DNA from: Tieghemostelium lacteum
Taxonomy: Eukaryota; Evosea; Eumycetozoa; Dictyosteliales; Raperosteliaceae
Length of the DNA: 64,000 bases
Reading direction: 5' to 3'
Assembly: GCA_001606155.1 (NCBI GenBank)
Contig: LODT01000018.1
Location: 61,780-125,779 of the forward strand
The position numbers and the translations under genes are program-made. The notes beneath the pieces are model-generated. The model made no database searches. It saw only the letters and a program-made list of their open reading frames with translations, and had not been told where the DNA came from. This document shows positions 23,004 through 33,681 of the stretch, one piece after another. Position 1 is the stretch's first letter. Every line of letters starts with the position of its first letter.

Positions 23004-23917
23004 TTATTCTACCTCTTGTTTATAAGATTGATAAAATAATAAATAACCACATTCATTACTACCATAATGGTTATTACCAAAACAATTATATATATCATTT
23101 TCAGAGATGATATCAATATTATCATCATCAAATCTAAACCAAATACCATTGGATTTAATTAAACTAACATAGTGACCATGATTAGGTCCACTACCAACAT
23201 GTATCGTAACTGCAAAAAGATAAAACTTTTTATCTGGATTTTCTATATCATGTGTCTATTTATAATATAGAATATCTGTTAGTATAGAAAAGTGAAATTT
23301 AAAATATGTTGTGAAATACATACAGTATTTTGTATAATAATTTCAAATGGAAAGACAACTCTATCATTTAATTTCTTGTATTGTTGAATAGATTCAATGA
23401 ATTTAAATCTTTTCAAATGAATAATGAGTGTATTTGGTAGTTTTTTAATTTTCATTCTTTTCTGAGCCTCTTGAAGTGAATTACATTTATCACAAAAGAA
23501 TTTATCATTTTTTGAAAGAACTTCAACTGAACTGAAATTGGATAAACAACTGTTTAGTGATCGATGTTGCTCAATATCTATAGATAAATCTAAAAATGAT
23601 TCATCCTTATTGGTAATTGATTCACAGGTGAGACATTTTGTCTCATTAGTTAGAATTCCTTCAAATATCTCGTGTATAAATGTTTTTGTAGATTCCTGTT
23701 GTTTCTTTTTTTCATTCTCCTTATTTGTAGCTTCAGCACTCTCATCTATATTTGTACTACTACTATTACTATTTAATTTCTGTTTTCTATTTTGTTTTTC
23801 TTTAATCTGTTTTTGTAATAGTTCTGCAATTGAATTTAATAAGAAATTCAAGAATTCATGTGCATCCTGATGCATATAACTTCTAAATAATTCTGAGTTT
23901 TTTAGATATTAGTTTAT

Positions 23918-23968
<51 letters not shown>

Positions 23969-24388
23969 TGAAGAAACCTTACCATTTTCAAATTTTAATC
24001 TTTCTACAAATCTTTTTGGTGCAATAACACCAGTTTGTTTCTTTTGTTGAGTTATAGTATAGAATAGATCACCTAGACATAGTATTAATGTATCTTCTTT
24101 ATCTTGATATACTCTTGTTGATGATTTCCAATATCCAATATATGCACTAGATGCCTGTATCATTCCAGGTGGAGCACTACTTTGATTTTGTATCTCTTTT
24201 AGATGATTATTATAGTATTTTATGACATTATCTCTAAAGGGTTGGCAATAAAATAATGCCTGTAATACTGAGTTGCAATAACATGTATTTCCAAAATTCT
24301 CAAGACCATAAAATTTTTCATGAATTGGCAACTGATGATGATTAGATAGTTCCTTTTCAAGTTTTGATGAAGAGATAATATTACCCAT
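23004..24388 (-). CDS. USP12/USP46-type ubiquitin carboxyl-terminal hydrolase, 3 exons
   Basis: Exons (minus) 23983-24388, 23324-23892 and 23004-23255 join to 408 residues, near the 370 of animal USP12/46. The N-terminus MGNIISS fits N-myristoylation. Cys box [12 protein letters not shown] with catalytic Cys36; QDAHEFLN; zinc knuckle CLTC...[19 protein letters not shown]; His box GPNHGHY and the FDDD acid, ending GYLLFYQS. All catalytic residues are present. Animal USP12/46 need WDR48/UAF1 for activity. Exon 2 must start at 23892 (CTCAG acceptor) to keep [10 protein letters not shown]. Intron 1 carries a GATA microsatellite. A Gln/Lys/Asn-rich insert sits near residue 180. Confidence 0.92.
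23921..23967. repeat. (GATA)n microsatellite inside a USP intron
   Basis: About twelve tandem GATA units lie within intron 1 (23893-23982) of the deubiquitinase gene, between donor and acceptor. Confidence 0.9.
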
Positions 24389-24474
24389 TTCAATTAAACA
24401 AATAAAATTTTTAAATTTTTTTTATTTTTTTTTTTTTTTTTTTTTTTTTACATATTTGTGAAATCCTCAACGAA

Positions 24475-25588
24475 ATGAGCTATGTTAAAGAAAAATATAA
24501 TAATCAATATAAACCATTGTACAAGAAAAAAAAGAAACCGAAACCAGAACGATCATTATTTATAGAGTCACAGGGGAATGCTGAAGAGATTTCAGAGTCT
24601 TCTGAAAACGATTCAGCAGATGATCTTGAAGACGACACTGAAGAACTTGCAATTGATTGGTTAATTGATTTGTTAAAACTCAATATAAATAACCAATTTG
24701 CAGACGGTGTAGAGATAGGAAAAGATACGCCCTCTGACTTTAATGGTGATAATAATAATAACAATGGGTTTAAAGCAGTTTCTGATGCTGAAAAGGTATT
24801 ATTTTTAATATGTTTGTTATTATAAATTGTTTAAAATTTCAACACTTTGAGAGTATCATATCAATAGAACACACAGGATAAAATCTAATTTTGAGATGAT
24901 TATGATGATGATTAATAAGTTTGAAATATATAAATTACATGAAGTTGTTCACATTCTATATATATTTAAATCCTCTACTATATACATATTCCAAAAAGTA
25001 TATTTATGGATTTTAACAATATTAATTTTATTTACCTTTACATAGTCAATTTTAGAATCTTTTTTGAATATTAATGATGAATATAATGTTCACAAACAAA
25101 AATATAAATATACAAAGAAAATTAAATCAATATATAGATTGGCATATAATAAATTGCCAAATGTACGTATAATTATCAATCAGATTTCTGATATCTGTAG
25201 TATTAATACAATTGCTTATAGAGAAAATTAGTATTATCCTACTATAATGTATTTAGAGAAATGAAAAATTCCTATAATCAATTTAGAATTAGTGATGCAA
25301 ATCTAAAGAGATTTAAAACTACTGTATTACCACATTTGTATTCTATTCCATCTACCCCAAAGCCCATTGAGAATACAATTCAACAAGATAAGCCAAAAAG
25401 TCAATTTCATTTTCCACCTACATTACCTTTTGTACCAACCTATAGCGATCTTTTATTACATGAGAGAATGATGAAGGCAAATAGCAATGCACCTTATGAT
25501 AGATCATCCTCATCGAAAAAAGATAAAAAGAAAAAGAAACATCCAAAATATAGATACGAATCTTCTTTCGACAGCGAGGAGGGTACTG

Positions 25589-25624
<36 letters not shown>

Positions 25625-26568
25625 TTAATAATATTAATAACAGGGATAATAGTTTTGAAATTGATAATGGAAAGGATGACAGCTATAATGATGAGCATGA
25701 GCCTGAAATTAATGAAGAAATTGAAAAAATTGTAACAATGCCAGTTGGAACCCCAATCCCCCTATTGGCATTACAAAAGAAACAACAACAGGCCCAACCA
25801 AAAGAAGAACCATCTTCTACCTCATCATCTTCATTTGTACTTGATCCTGATCTATTAGAATCATTAATACCACAGGAGAGTAATAATAATAATGTGAATA
25901 TGAATAATATGAATAATATGAATAATAATATGAATTATAATAACGGTTTTAATAATTTTAATAACAATTTTAATACAATGAATAATCAAGTAAATTTCAA
26001 CCCCTATATTAATAATAATGCTATTGATAATATTAATAATAATAATAATAGTAATAATAACTATAATTCAATGAACAATGGATTTAATAATAATGGTTTT
26101 AATAATAATCAACAAGAACCCAATTTCTTTTTAATAATTCAAAAAATAACACAAAATCCAATGATATTTGAACAAGTAAAACAAATGTATAATAATCAAA
26201 AAGCTAGAGAAATTCAGTTACTTCACGAAAGAAATATTTTAGAGAAAGGTCATATTGAGAGACGTAAACATTTCCTTAAACAATTTAATCAGGAATTGAT
26301 TGATTGTGGTGATGATGATCTTTTAAAACAAGCTCTTAGAGCGAAAATCAAGAATGGTTTGATACCACTTCAGGAAACTAATCAAGAAGAATTACAAGAA
26401 ATGACTAAAAACATTGCAAAGGACCTTTTTAGTATGATACCTAGTCAACAATCACAATTACAACAATTTGGTATACCAACAATGTTTACCACTTCTATTC
26501 CTAATCAAATTGACTCTCAAAGCTCCCTTTTGATGGGAATTTTCCCTTCATTGTTCAATAATGATTAA
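24475..26568 (+). CDS. Asn-rich protein of unknown function, 3-4 exons
   Basis: Exons 24475-24795, 25046-25162 and 25222-26568 join in phase 0; the ATG at 25261 is internal, because intron 25163-25221 (GTACGT...TTATAG) puts the frame through. Between 24796 and 25045 a further 144-bp open piece (24854-24997, phase 0 both sides) is probably another exon, giving about 642 residues in place of 594. Basic N-terminus (YKKKKKPKPER), acidic Ser-rich segment, helical middle with RLAYNKLPN and LKRFKTTVLPHLYSIP, then a basic patch (KKDKKKKKH), poly-Asn blocks and a C-terminal helical, charged part. No known domain is recognised. The basic/acidic composition suggests a nuclear protein, as inference only. 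The start lies about 86 bp from the divergent USP gene. Confidence 0.6.
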
Positions 26569-26674
26569 CTATAGTTGAACTTGAATAAATTGCGACAACA
26601 ACGAGACTATTGCAAAAAAAAACGATCACTTTTTTTTTTTTTAATTTTTTAAATTATCTATCAGAGTTTGTAAA

Positions 26675-27949
26675 ATGATGATAAATCATTCAAGAAAACT
26701 TTTTCCATTGTTAGGTAGATTTTACTACAGCAGTGTTGTAAAATCACTAAATGGAAAAGTTATTAAAAGTACATCAGCAGACATAGGAGGGATATTCAAT
26801 CAAAATTACAGTAGTAAAAGTATTTTACACAATCAACAACAAATAGAATATAGATATTATAGTTTAAATAGATTCTATTCAACAAAAGAAAATGAAGAAG
26901 AGGAAGATTATGATGAAGATAATGATGATGAAGATGAATTATCACCAGAAGATGAAGCTAAATATCAAAATGAATTAAAAAAATTAAATTTAACTTCACA
27001 TGGTAGACGTAAGGAAAGAAACGAATTAAGATCAGAACAGAGAAAAGAATTATTAGGTGAGGGTAAAGAACCAAATGAAGCTGAAGATGACTCATTTCTC
27101 ACTAGAGTCTGTCTATCAGAGTTACATGATGCAATTATGAATTACCCAGAAAATCTCTATAAGGAGATTAGATATCAACTACATAGAATGTGGCAAGAGG
27201 ATCCTGAGTTTTGGAATTATGAAAGACTTTCAAAGGTCTTTAAATTACACCCAGGACGTGTAGTTGCATTGATTCGTTTCGTCGAAATGGAGGAGCAAGA
27301 GAAATTGAAAGGTGCTCGTTTATATTATGATTTGGAAGATGAGAATATTGAAATTGATGGTGTTAGAATAAATGATGATTACTTGGGTGAAAATGATAAG
27401 AAATATAAAAAATCTCAAGCATCAATTAGATCAGGTCTAGCTGATAATATTGAATATCTTCACGGTAAGAAACCAAATGCTACCAATTTACAACAACAAC
27501 AACAAAAACCTGACCCACTCCATGAGATTCCAACAAAGATACCAGAAAACTATCCAGAGAAACCAATCTACTTTAGAGGTCCAACTTTTGTAGTTCCTAG
27601 AAAGAAGAATGTTGTATTTGTAGATACATCTAGAGATCGTTTCACAAAGAAAGTTAATCCAGATCCAATGGTTCTCATTCAAGGTATTGATGGTTCCCTT
27701 CGTACACCATCAAGTGGTGAGAAACTTAAGATTCTTCAAAAAGTCAGACCAAAGAAGGTTCCAAGAGACTATCAATCTCTTATTGATAAACCTCTCCCTG
27801 ATAATGGTATGCAATCCTATAAATACGAAATTGAATTCAGTGCTGAGATTGCTGAACAAAAGAAGTTAGAAGAAGAAAGATTATTACAAGAACAAAAATT
27901 GGCTGAACAACAACAATTAGAACAACAACAACAGCAACAACAAGCTTAA
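26675..27949 (+). CDS. Mitochondrial protein, EMR1/mS45-like ribosomal subunit candidate
   Basis: Single exon, 424 residues. The N-terminal 70 residues are basic and hydroxylated with no acidic residue before an acidic block, consistent with a mitochondrial targeting peptide. Residues about 145-215 contain ELHDAIMNYPENLYKEIRYQ and RLSKVFKLHPGRVVALIRFV followed by EMEEQEKLKG, which resembles the helix pattern of the 'eukaryotic mitochondrial regulator' (Bot1/EMR1, mS45) family of the mitochondrial small ribosomal subunit. The C-terminus is coiled-coil and Gln-rich. Family assignment is from motif memory only; mitochondrial location is the better supported part. Confidence 0.5.
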   Translation: MMINHSRKLFPLLGRFYYSSVVKSLNGKVIKSTSADIGGIFNQNYSSKSILHNQQQIEYRYYSLNRFYSTKENEEEEDYDEDNDDEDELSPEDEAKYQNELKKLNLTSHGRRKERNELRSEQRKELLGEGKEPNEAEDDSFLTRVCLSELHDAIMNYPENLYKEIRYQLHRMWQEDPEFWNYERLSKVFKLHPGRVVALIRFVEMEEQEKLKGARLYYDLEDENIEIDGVRINDDYLGENDKKYKKSQASIRSGLADNIEYLHGKKPNATNLQQQQQKPDPLHEIPTKIPENYPEKPIYFRGPTFVVPRKKNVVFVDTSRDRFTKKVNPDPMVLIQGIDGSLRTPSSGEKLKILQKVRPKKVPRDYQSLIDKPLPDNGMQSYKYEIEFSAEIAEQKKLEEERLLQEQKLAEQQQLEQQQQQQQA

Positions 27950-28054
27950 ATTTGTTACACAGGTTTTTTATAATAAATAATACAGTGGTAGTTAGTAAAT
28001 CAAGACTCTGTTTTATTTGAAATCGATAACTTTTTATTATAATTTATGTTAATC

Positions 28055-28763
28055 TTAGGCAGATAAAGGTTTAGGTGGGGTTACTTTATTTGATTTGGAA
28101 GGTGATTTCATTGGATTTAATTTTGATAATTTAAATGATTTTGCTTTTTTTTCTTCTTGTAATTTTGTACTTAACCAATCTAGACCTTCATAGATACCTA
28201 CATTTTCTAGAGTTCTAGTTGGTTGAAGATACCATTTTCTATCCTTTATTTCATGTAGACCTAATAGATCAGTTAACTCTGGAATTTCTATAGGATCTGG
28301 TAAATCTTGTTTAGTTGCGAATATTAAAAGACTACAATTTTTTAATTCTTCTTCTTTCATTAACTTATTTAATTCTAATGCAGCTTCTGAAATTCTAGTT
28401 TTATCACTGCTATCAACTACAAATATAATGGCAGAACATTTGTTATAAAATGGTTTCCATAAAGATCTAATAGATGAATCACCTGCAAGATCCCATAATG
28501 TTAAATTTAAATGTTTATGTTGAATTGTTTCTACATTATATCCTAGTGTTGCAATTGAAACTGTTTCATTTAACATTAATTTATATAATAATGTTGTCTA
28601 TTTTATAAAATTAAAAAATCTATTAATATTAACATAAAAAATTAAGAATGATTTCTGATTTTAATATTACTTTTCCAGCACCATCTAAACCTAATAATAA
28701 TATTTTTATTGTTTTATTTCCAAACAAATGAGTAAATGGAATTTTACTTGAATTTTGACCCAT
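28055..28763 (-). CDS. Atypical Arf-like GTPase, 2 exons
   Basis: Exons (minus) 28671-28763 and 28055-28597 join in phase 0 to 211 residues. Gly2 in MGQNSSK fits N-myristoylation. P-loop GLDGAGKTT (25-33) and Thr48 line up with Arf1. The G3 motif reads WDLAGD in place of WDVGGQ, so the residue at Arf Gln71 is Asp71, and the G4 motif is ATKQD in place of NKQD. The C-terminus has a 30-residue Lys/Ser/Pro-rich extension not found in Arf1. By family knowledge these changes should alter GTP hydrolysis and nucleotide affinity, so it may act as a slow or non-cycling switch. It is probably membrane-bound in vesicle traffic. Confidence 0.88.
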
Positions 28764-29164
28764 TTTTAGTTCTATAGTAAATAAATATATCTTTATAATA
28801 TAAATAAATGAAAAATAAAAGATATAAAAAAATATTTAAATTAACTAAATGTGATCGAAATGATTTATTTAAATAAATTTCAACACCCTACCTCACACCC
28901 CCTTAAACATTCATGTAGTTGAGAAAAAAAAAACACATTAATATAATTGTTAAGTGTGTTTTATAAAATTTGGTCATTGTTTTTTAATAATTAAGGTAAA
29001 TCAACTCTTCATTTATAAAGAATAAGGTTAATTCCTTTAACAATAATTTCATAATAGGATTTTTAACTGAATATAGTTAAAATAAATTAATATTGAATTT
29101 ATTTTAAAATATAAGTAATGGTAAAATGATATTTTTTATTTTTTTTTTTTAGTGTGTTCACTGG
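28764..29164. promoter_or_regulatory. Divergent intergenic region
   Basis: About 400 bp between the Arf-like and the SR-protein genes, divergent. Oligo-A near 28925 and a T-run just before the ATG at 29165. Nothing else is seen. Confidence 0.4.
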
Positions 29165-30493
29165 ATGGAACAAAAAGAAGATGTTTTTGCAAATGATGCA
29201 TCTGAGATTCAAAGGGAGGATAACCACCAAATAAATAATAACAATAATAATAATCAATTGAATAATGAAACTGTACCAATAGAAACAGAATATAGTAGTA
29301 GGTCAAGATCAAGGTCACCTCCATATAGAAGAAATAGATCAAAATCACCACTTCCATATAGATCAAGATCACCACCATATAGAAGAAACTCAAGATCACC
29401 ATTACCACCTTATAGAACAAGATCACCTAGAAGATATAGTAGTAGATCAAGATCAAGAACACCTCCGCAAAGAAGATATTCACCATCATATTATAATAGA
29501 GACTCACAGAGAAATAGATCAAGATCACCACCAAGAAGATTTTCACCAAATAGAAATAGATCTAGGTCAAGATCACCTCCACCTAGAATATATAGATCAC
29601 GATCAAGATCACCTCCACCACTAAATAAAGGATATTCAAGATCACCACCAAGAAGATTCTCACCACATAGAAAAAGATCTAGATCACGTTCACCACTTTA
29701 TAGAAGACCATATAGATCATTTAGTGGTGGTGGTGGTGGTGGTGGTGGTGGTGGTGGTGGTGGTGGTGGTGGTGGTGGTGGCGGTGGCGGTAGATCAAGA
29801 TCAAGATCACCACCATTACCATCCAGAAATAGAGGTAGATCACGATCACCTGTACATAATATACCTAATAGAAATTATTCAAGGTCACCACATAGAGGTG
29901 GTGGAGGTAGAGGAAGAGGTAGATCAAGATCAAGATCACCACAAAGGATACCACATTTTGATGTAGGTACTGATTTATCACCAATTAGAGTTGATAGATT
30001 ATCACCAAATGTTTCAAAAGATAACTTAATGGAGATATTTTCAAACTTTGGTGAGGTTTCTGATATCCAATTTATGATGGACAAACAAATTGATCAACCA
30101 TTAGGTTATGCTCTTGTATATTTTAAACTCAAAAAGGAAAGAGATACTGCAAAGAAATATACTGATGGCGCAATGTTTGATGGTACCAATATTGTTGTTA
30201 AGTATATCCCAAGAAAAAGATCTTCACATCCTTATAATAGCAATAACAACAACAGAAGATCACTTCATAGAACTCTAGATAAAAGAGATAGCAGAGATAC
30301 TTTTAGAGATAGATCAATAGATAGATCAAGAGATAGATCAAGAGATAGATCACCTTATTTAAGAAATAGAGATCAATCTCCACATTCATCACCAAATCGA
30401 TATAATAGATCAATTTCACCAATGAAAGAAGAAATTTCAACAACTACTACCACATCAGAATCAACTACCACTCAATACAATAATGATATTTAA
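29165..30493 (+). CDS. SR-rich RNA-binding protein, RNPS1-like
   Basis: Single exon, 442 residues. Residues 35-265 are Arg/Ser/Pro repeats (many RSRSPP units), interrupted by a poly-Gly run coded by pure GGT repeats (29724-29783). One RRM lies at about 272-350: IRVDRLSPNVSKDNLMEIF as RNP2 side and YALVYFKL as RNP1, followed by a second RS region (DRSRDRSRDRS). RS domain, single RRM and second RS/P tail is the plan of RNPS1 and Tra2; the LSPNVSKDNLMEIFSNFGEV segment favours RNPS1, a splicing activator and exon-junction-associated factor. Nuclear location is expected. Confidence 0.8.
   Translation: MEQKEDVFANDASEIQREDNHQINNNNNNNQLNNETVPIETEYSSRSRSRSPPYRRNRSKSPLPYRSRSPPYRRNSRSPLPPYRTRSPRRYSSRSRSRTPPQRRYSPSYYNRDSQRNRSRSPPRRFSPNRNRSRSRSPPPRIYRSRSRSPPPLNKGYSRSPPRRFSPHRKRSRSRSPLYRRPYRSFSGGGGGGGGGGGGGGGGGGGGGGRSRSRSPPLPSRNRGRSRSPVHNIPNRNYSRSPHRGGGGRGRGRSRSRSPQRIPHFDVGTDLSPIRVDRLSPNVSKDNLMEIFSNFGEVSDIQFMMDKQIDQPLGYALVYFKLKKERDTAKKYTDGAMFDGTNIVVKYIPRKRSSHPYNSNNNNRRSLHRTLDKRDSRDTFRDRSIDRSRDRSRDRSPYLRNRDQSPHSSPNRYNRSISPMKEEISTTTTTSESTTTQYNNDI
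29724..29789 (+). repeat. (GGT)n trinucleotide run coding poly-Gly
   Basis: About 20 GGT/GGC codons in tandem within the RNPS1-like gene; strand-asymmetric G/T sequence in an AT-rich genome. Confidence 0.9.
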
Positions 30494-30708
30494 AAATCAA
30501 GAATATTGTTGTTATCACGATTTAACAATTTTTGTTGGATTTTGTTCAAATAAAATTTTACCTCTTGTGTAAACATTCAACGCAAATGATCGACTGATTG
30601 CGACAACTGTTGAAACTAATTAATGTAAATTCTGCCAACTGAGATATTTTTTTGTGAAACATCAAAAAAATTTTTTTATTTTTCAAAACGCATTGATCTA
30701 TTTAAAAG

Positions 30709-31413
30709 ATGAACTACTATGAATATGTTAGCATTCCCAATAACTTTGAAGAATACTTTCAATCATTAATGAGATTTGAAATATTTACCGTTCTGACTAC
30801 CATTTCACTATTGGTTTTGACAGTATTTATTTTCATTCAAATCAAATTAATGAGAGGTATTGTTTTAGATGTTCAAGTACTACACGAATGCACAAAGAAA
30901 GGTGTTGGATTACCAATTGAACAGGCATTTGAAGTTATCAATCAGGAATTAGATAAAGCCTACCCAGGATGGATAAACAAAAACCGTAAATGGATACTCT
31001 TTAATGGTGGTGGTGCTATGGGTCAAATGTGTGTTTTACATGCCTCTCTATCTGAGTACTTAATCTTTTACGGCTCACCATTATACTCACAAGGTCACTC
31101 TGGTAGATATCTCATGGGTGTTTGGGATTTTATGATTCAAGGTGAGACTAAAACCTATTTCCCAGGTGAATTCAAACCAAAAGTTTGGCCAGCTGGACAA
31201 TACTCTTATTTACCACCATACACTGCTAAAGGTTATTGTTGTGAAAAGGAATCTTATATGGTTGAATATGGTCGTGGTGTCATTCCTTTGGCATTACCTT
31301 ACTTTTTATTCTCAAGTATCTTTGTAACTTTGGATATCATTCCATGGTTAACTGCATGCTATAGAGTTGGTACTCAAGTTGTTAAAAATCTTTTATTAAA
31401 TAGAAAGATTTAA
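30709..31413 (+). CDS. erg2: C-8 sterol isomerase / sigma-1 receptor family (ERG2)
   Basis: Single exon, 234 residues, as usual for ERG2. An N-terminal membrane helix (about 25-45) precedes the cupin-like domain, with WILFNGGGAMGQMCVLHASL, SEYLIFYGSP, GHSGRYLMGVWDFMI and a C-terminal amphipathic membrane-lying segment. The His/Glu and Asp residues expected in the active site are present in the HASLSEY, HSGR and WDF stretches. ERG2 moves the C8 double bond to C7 in sterol synthesis in the ER; the animal relative is the sigma-1 receptor. Enzyme function is more likely in an amoeba that makes its own sterols. Confidence 0.92.
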   Translation: MNYYEYVSIPNNFEEYFQSLMRFEIFTVLTTISLLVLTVFIFIQIKLMRGIVLDVQVLHECTKKGVGLPIEQAFEVINQELDKAYPGWINKNRKWILFNGGGAMGQMCVLHASLSEYLIFYGSPLYSQGHSGRYLMGVWDFMIQGETKTYFPGEFKPKVWPAGQYSYLPPYTAKGYCCEKESYMVEYGRGVIPLALPYFLFSSIFVTLDIIPWLTACYRVGTQVVKNLLLNRKI

Positions 31414-31655
31414 GTTAATACACCCTTTTTATATCTCCTCTACATTTACTTTTTGAAATAATAAATGTTTAATTAGATGTGAATTTTTAACATCTTTAAT
31501 CTCTAATCTCTAAATTAGTCCAATATTATTTCATTTTTAATGTTGAGTTCAAATTATTCTAACTTTTTTTACCAAATAACTCATCCTCCCCACCAATTTT
31601 TTTTCCACAGATTTTATTTAAGTACCATTAAAACTTTAAACAAAAAAAAGAAGAG

Positions 31656-32504
31656 ATGGGAAATACATTTAGTTGTTTACCCGATAACAGTGGTGAAGTA
31701 AATAGTAATAATGAAAATAGTCTTAGTGATAAACCTATACCAATACAAGCTGAAGATACACCTAGAACTAAAATTAAAGCAATTGACACTTTTGATTTTG
31801 ATGATGATGATGATTTTAAACCAAAAAACTCAAATACTACTAATAGTAGTAGTAATAATAATAATAAATTAAATGTAGATAGTAACAAAACCAATAATAT
31901 AAATAAATCAAATATTAGTGTAGAAAAACAACAACAAAAACCAGAAGATGAAGAAGATGAAGAAGATGAAGAAGATAGTATAGAAGATTCTAAAGATATA
32001 AACAAAGTAGAAACCACAACAACAACACTAGTAAAGGAAGAAAAAGATCTTTCTAATGTACCACTTTCAAAACCAGCTAAAGCAGCTATGAAATTAGGTG
32101 CTAAAAAACCAGCATTCAAACCAACACTTTCACCACAAGAACAATTGGAATTACAAAATAAGAATGCAATTCTATTAAAAGATAGTACTTCTTCGACCTC
32201 TACCTCTAAATTAGATTCTGATGTCTCATCAATTAGTACTACAGCAACAATAACAACATCTGAAATTAAAAAAGATAAATTTTCAATGGATGATAATAAT
32301 ATAAATCCTGACGAAATTACTGATGATTGGGGTGGTGATGATGGCTTAGTTTTAGATAATAATATTTTACAAGTTGAATCTGGTGTTGTAGTAGGAAATC
32401 AATCCGAAGATGAAGAAACTCAACCACAACAACAACCAATTAAACAAAAAGCTCAACCAAAACCATCTATTGTTTGGGATGATAATGATGATGAGTTTCA
32501 ATAA
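31656..32504 (+). CDS. Acidic, probably acylated protein of unknown function
   Basis: Single exon, 282 residues. MGNTFSCLP gives Gly2 for myristoylation and Cys7 for palmitoylation, so membrane attachment is likely. The rest is low-complexity: Asp/Glu blocks, Asn, Ser/Thr and Gln runs, with a basic-Ala patch SKPAKAAMKLGAKKPAFKP near 145-162 and a Trp-Asp motif seen twice (DDWGGDDG and VWDDNDDE). No family is recognised; it appears largely disordered. Confidence 0.7.
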   Translation: MGNTFSCLPDNSGEVNSNNENSLSDKPIPIQAEDTPRTKIKAIDTFDFDDDDDFKPKNSNTTNSSSNNNNKLNVDSNKTNNINKSNISVEKQQQKPEDEEDEEDEEDSIEDSKDINKVETTTTTLVKEEKDLSNVPLSKPAKAAMKLGAKKPAFKPTLSPQEQLELQNKNAILLKDSTSSTSTSKLDSDVSSISTTATITTSEIKKDKFSMDDNNINPDEITDDWGGDDGLVLDNNILQVESGVVVGNQSEDEETQPQQQPIKQKAQPKPSIVWDDNDDEFQ

Positions 32505-32637
32505 ACTACTATTTACTACAACATTCATAGACAAAAACACATTGATATCTCAGTTTTTAATTAATCAAAAGATGTCTCCCTACAAAATTTTTTTTTTTTC
32601 AAATTTAATATTTAAACACAAGTAACATTAAAAGAAA

Positions 32638-33681
32638 ATGTCAACATTAAAAGAATCATTTAAAACTATGATACCAGATGTATTAATGCTTTTAGTTTCA
32701 ATTGTTGGGTCACTATTACTATTAGTATTCTCACCATTGTTACATTTAATGAATGCATTTCGTAATAAATCATTCCCAACACCTAAAGTTATTGTAATTA
32801 CAGGTGTAACTTGTGGTATTGGTAGATCATTAGCACTAAAATACGCTGATAATGGTGTAGTATTAGCACTCATTGGTAGATCAATGGATAAATTAAATGA
32901 ATTAAAAGCAGATTGCCAGAGAAAGGCACCAAATTGTCAAGTGACTCTAGCTCAGATTGATGTATCTCATCGTGATAAATTAAAAAAGTTTTTGAGTGAA
33001 TTTGATGCTCAACATTCAGTGGATTTAGTTATTGCCAATGCTGGTATCTCCGATGCTACCTTATCAAAAGAGATGAGCTATGAAGAGAAAGCCTATGAGA
33101 TTATAAACACCAATGTTAATGGTGCAATGAATACTCTATTACCTCTATTACCATCATTTAGAAAACGTAGACATGGTCAAATTGTACTTATTGGAAGTTT
33201 AAGTCCATTCCTATCCATGATGTATCCAACTTATTCTGCAAGTAAAGCTGCTGTTAATAGTTATGCTCTCACTTTGAGACATGAATTAAAGCCATATGGT
33301 ATCGGTGTAACAATGGTAGCTCCTGGTTTTGTATTTACCCATATGACTGATGTTTTAGGTGCTACTAAATTACCTATGGCTGTCAGTTCAGAGTATGCCG
33401 CCCAAACTATCCATGATGGTGTCTCTCAAAATAGAGCATTTATTGGCTTTTCAACTGGTACAATGTTAACTACTTGGTTTGCCAGCATTATTCCACCTGA
33501 TTTTAGAGATTCAATTTACCCAATAATGATGAGATTGGTGGATACACCTTCAGATTCCATAGTCTACACTAACGAAAAAGAGCAATTAAAAAATTCCACA
33601 GATAAAGATCGTCAACTAAAATTGTTTTCATCTTCACAAGCTACTGTTGAACAAGTTACAAACTCCAAAAAGATTCAATAA
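32638..33681 (+). CDS. Membrane-anchored short-chain dehydrogenase/reductase
   Basis: Single exon, 347 residues. An N-terminal hydrophobic helix (about 15-35) anchors it to a membrane. The Rossmann fold follows: TGVTCGIG cofactor motif near residue 60, NAG at about 135, catalytic Ser in LIGSLSP and YSASK at about 200. After the active site it has KPYGIGVTMVAPGFVFT. This arrangement fits classical SDRs such as 3-ketodihydrosphingosine reductase or retinol/17-beta-hydroxysteroid types; I cannot choose. The N-terminal anchor and size favour a lipid substrate on the ER. Confidence 0.8.
   Translation: MSTLKESFKTMIPDVLMLLVSIVGSLLLLVFSPLLHLMNAFRNKSFPTPKVIVITGVTCGIGRSLALKYADNGVVLALIGRSMDKLNELKADCQRKAPNCQVTLAQIDVSHRDKLKKFLSEFDAQHSVDLVIANAGISDATLSKEMSYEEKAYEIINTNVNGAMNTLLPLLPSFRKRRHGQIVLIGSLSPFLSMMYPTYSASKAAVNSYALTLRHELKPYGIGVTMVAPGFVFTHMTDVLGATKLPMAVSSEYAAQTIHDGVSQNRAFIGFSTGTMLTTWFASIIPPDFRDSIYPIMMRLVDTPSDSIVYTNEKEQLKNSTDKDRQLKLFSSSQATVEQVTNSKKIQ

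Noticed and set aside
23921-23967. GATA repeat as coding sequence (repeated Ser-Ile-Tyr-Leu residues)
   Set aside because: It lies after a good donor (GTAAGG) and before the acceptor that restores the conserved USP12/46 frame, so it is intronic.
25261-26568. Separate gene starting at ATG 25261
   Set aside because: A 59-bp intron just upstream keeps the frame open through 25222-25260 from the previous exon, so this ATG is better read as internal.
31628-32119. 163-codon minus-strand ORF with many Ser and Leu
   Set aside because: Antisense of Asp/Glu/Asn-rich codons of the acylated acidic protein.
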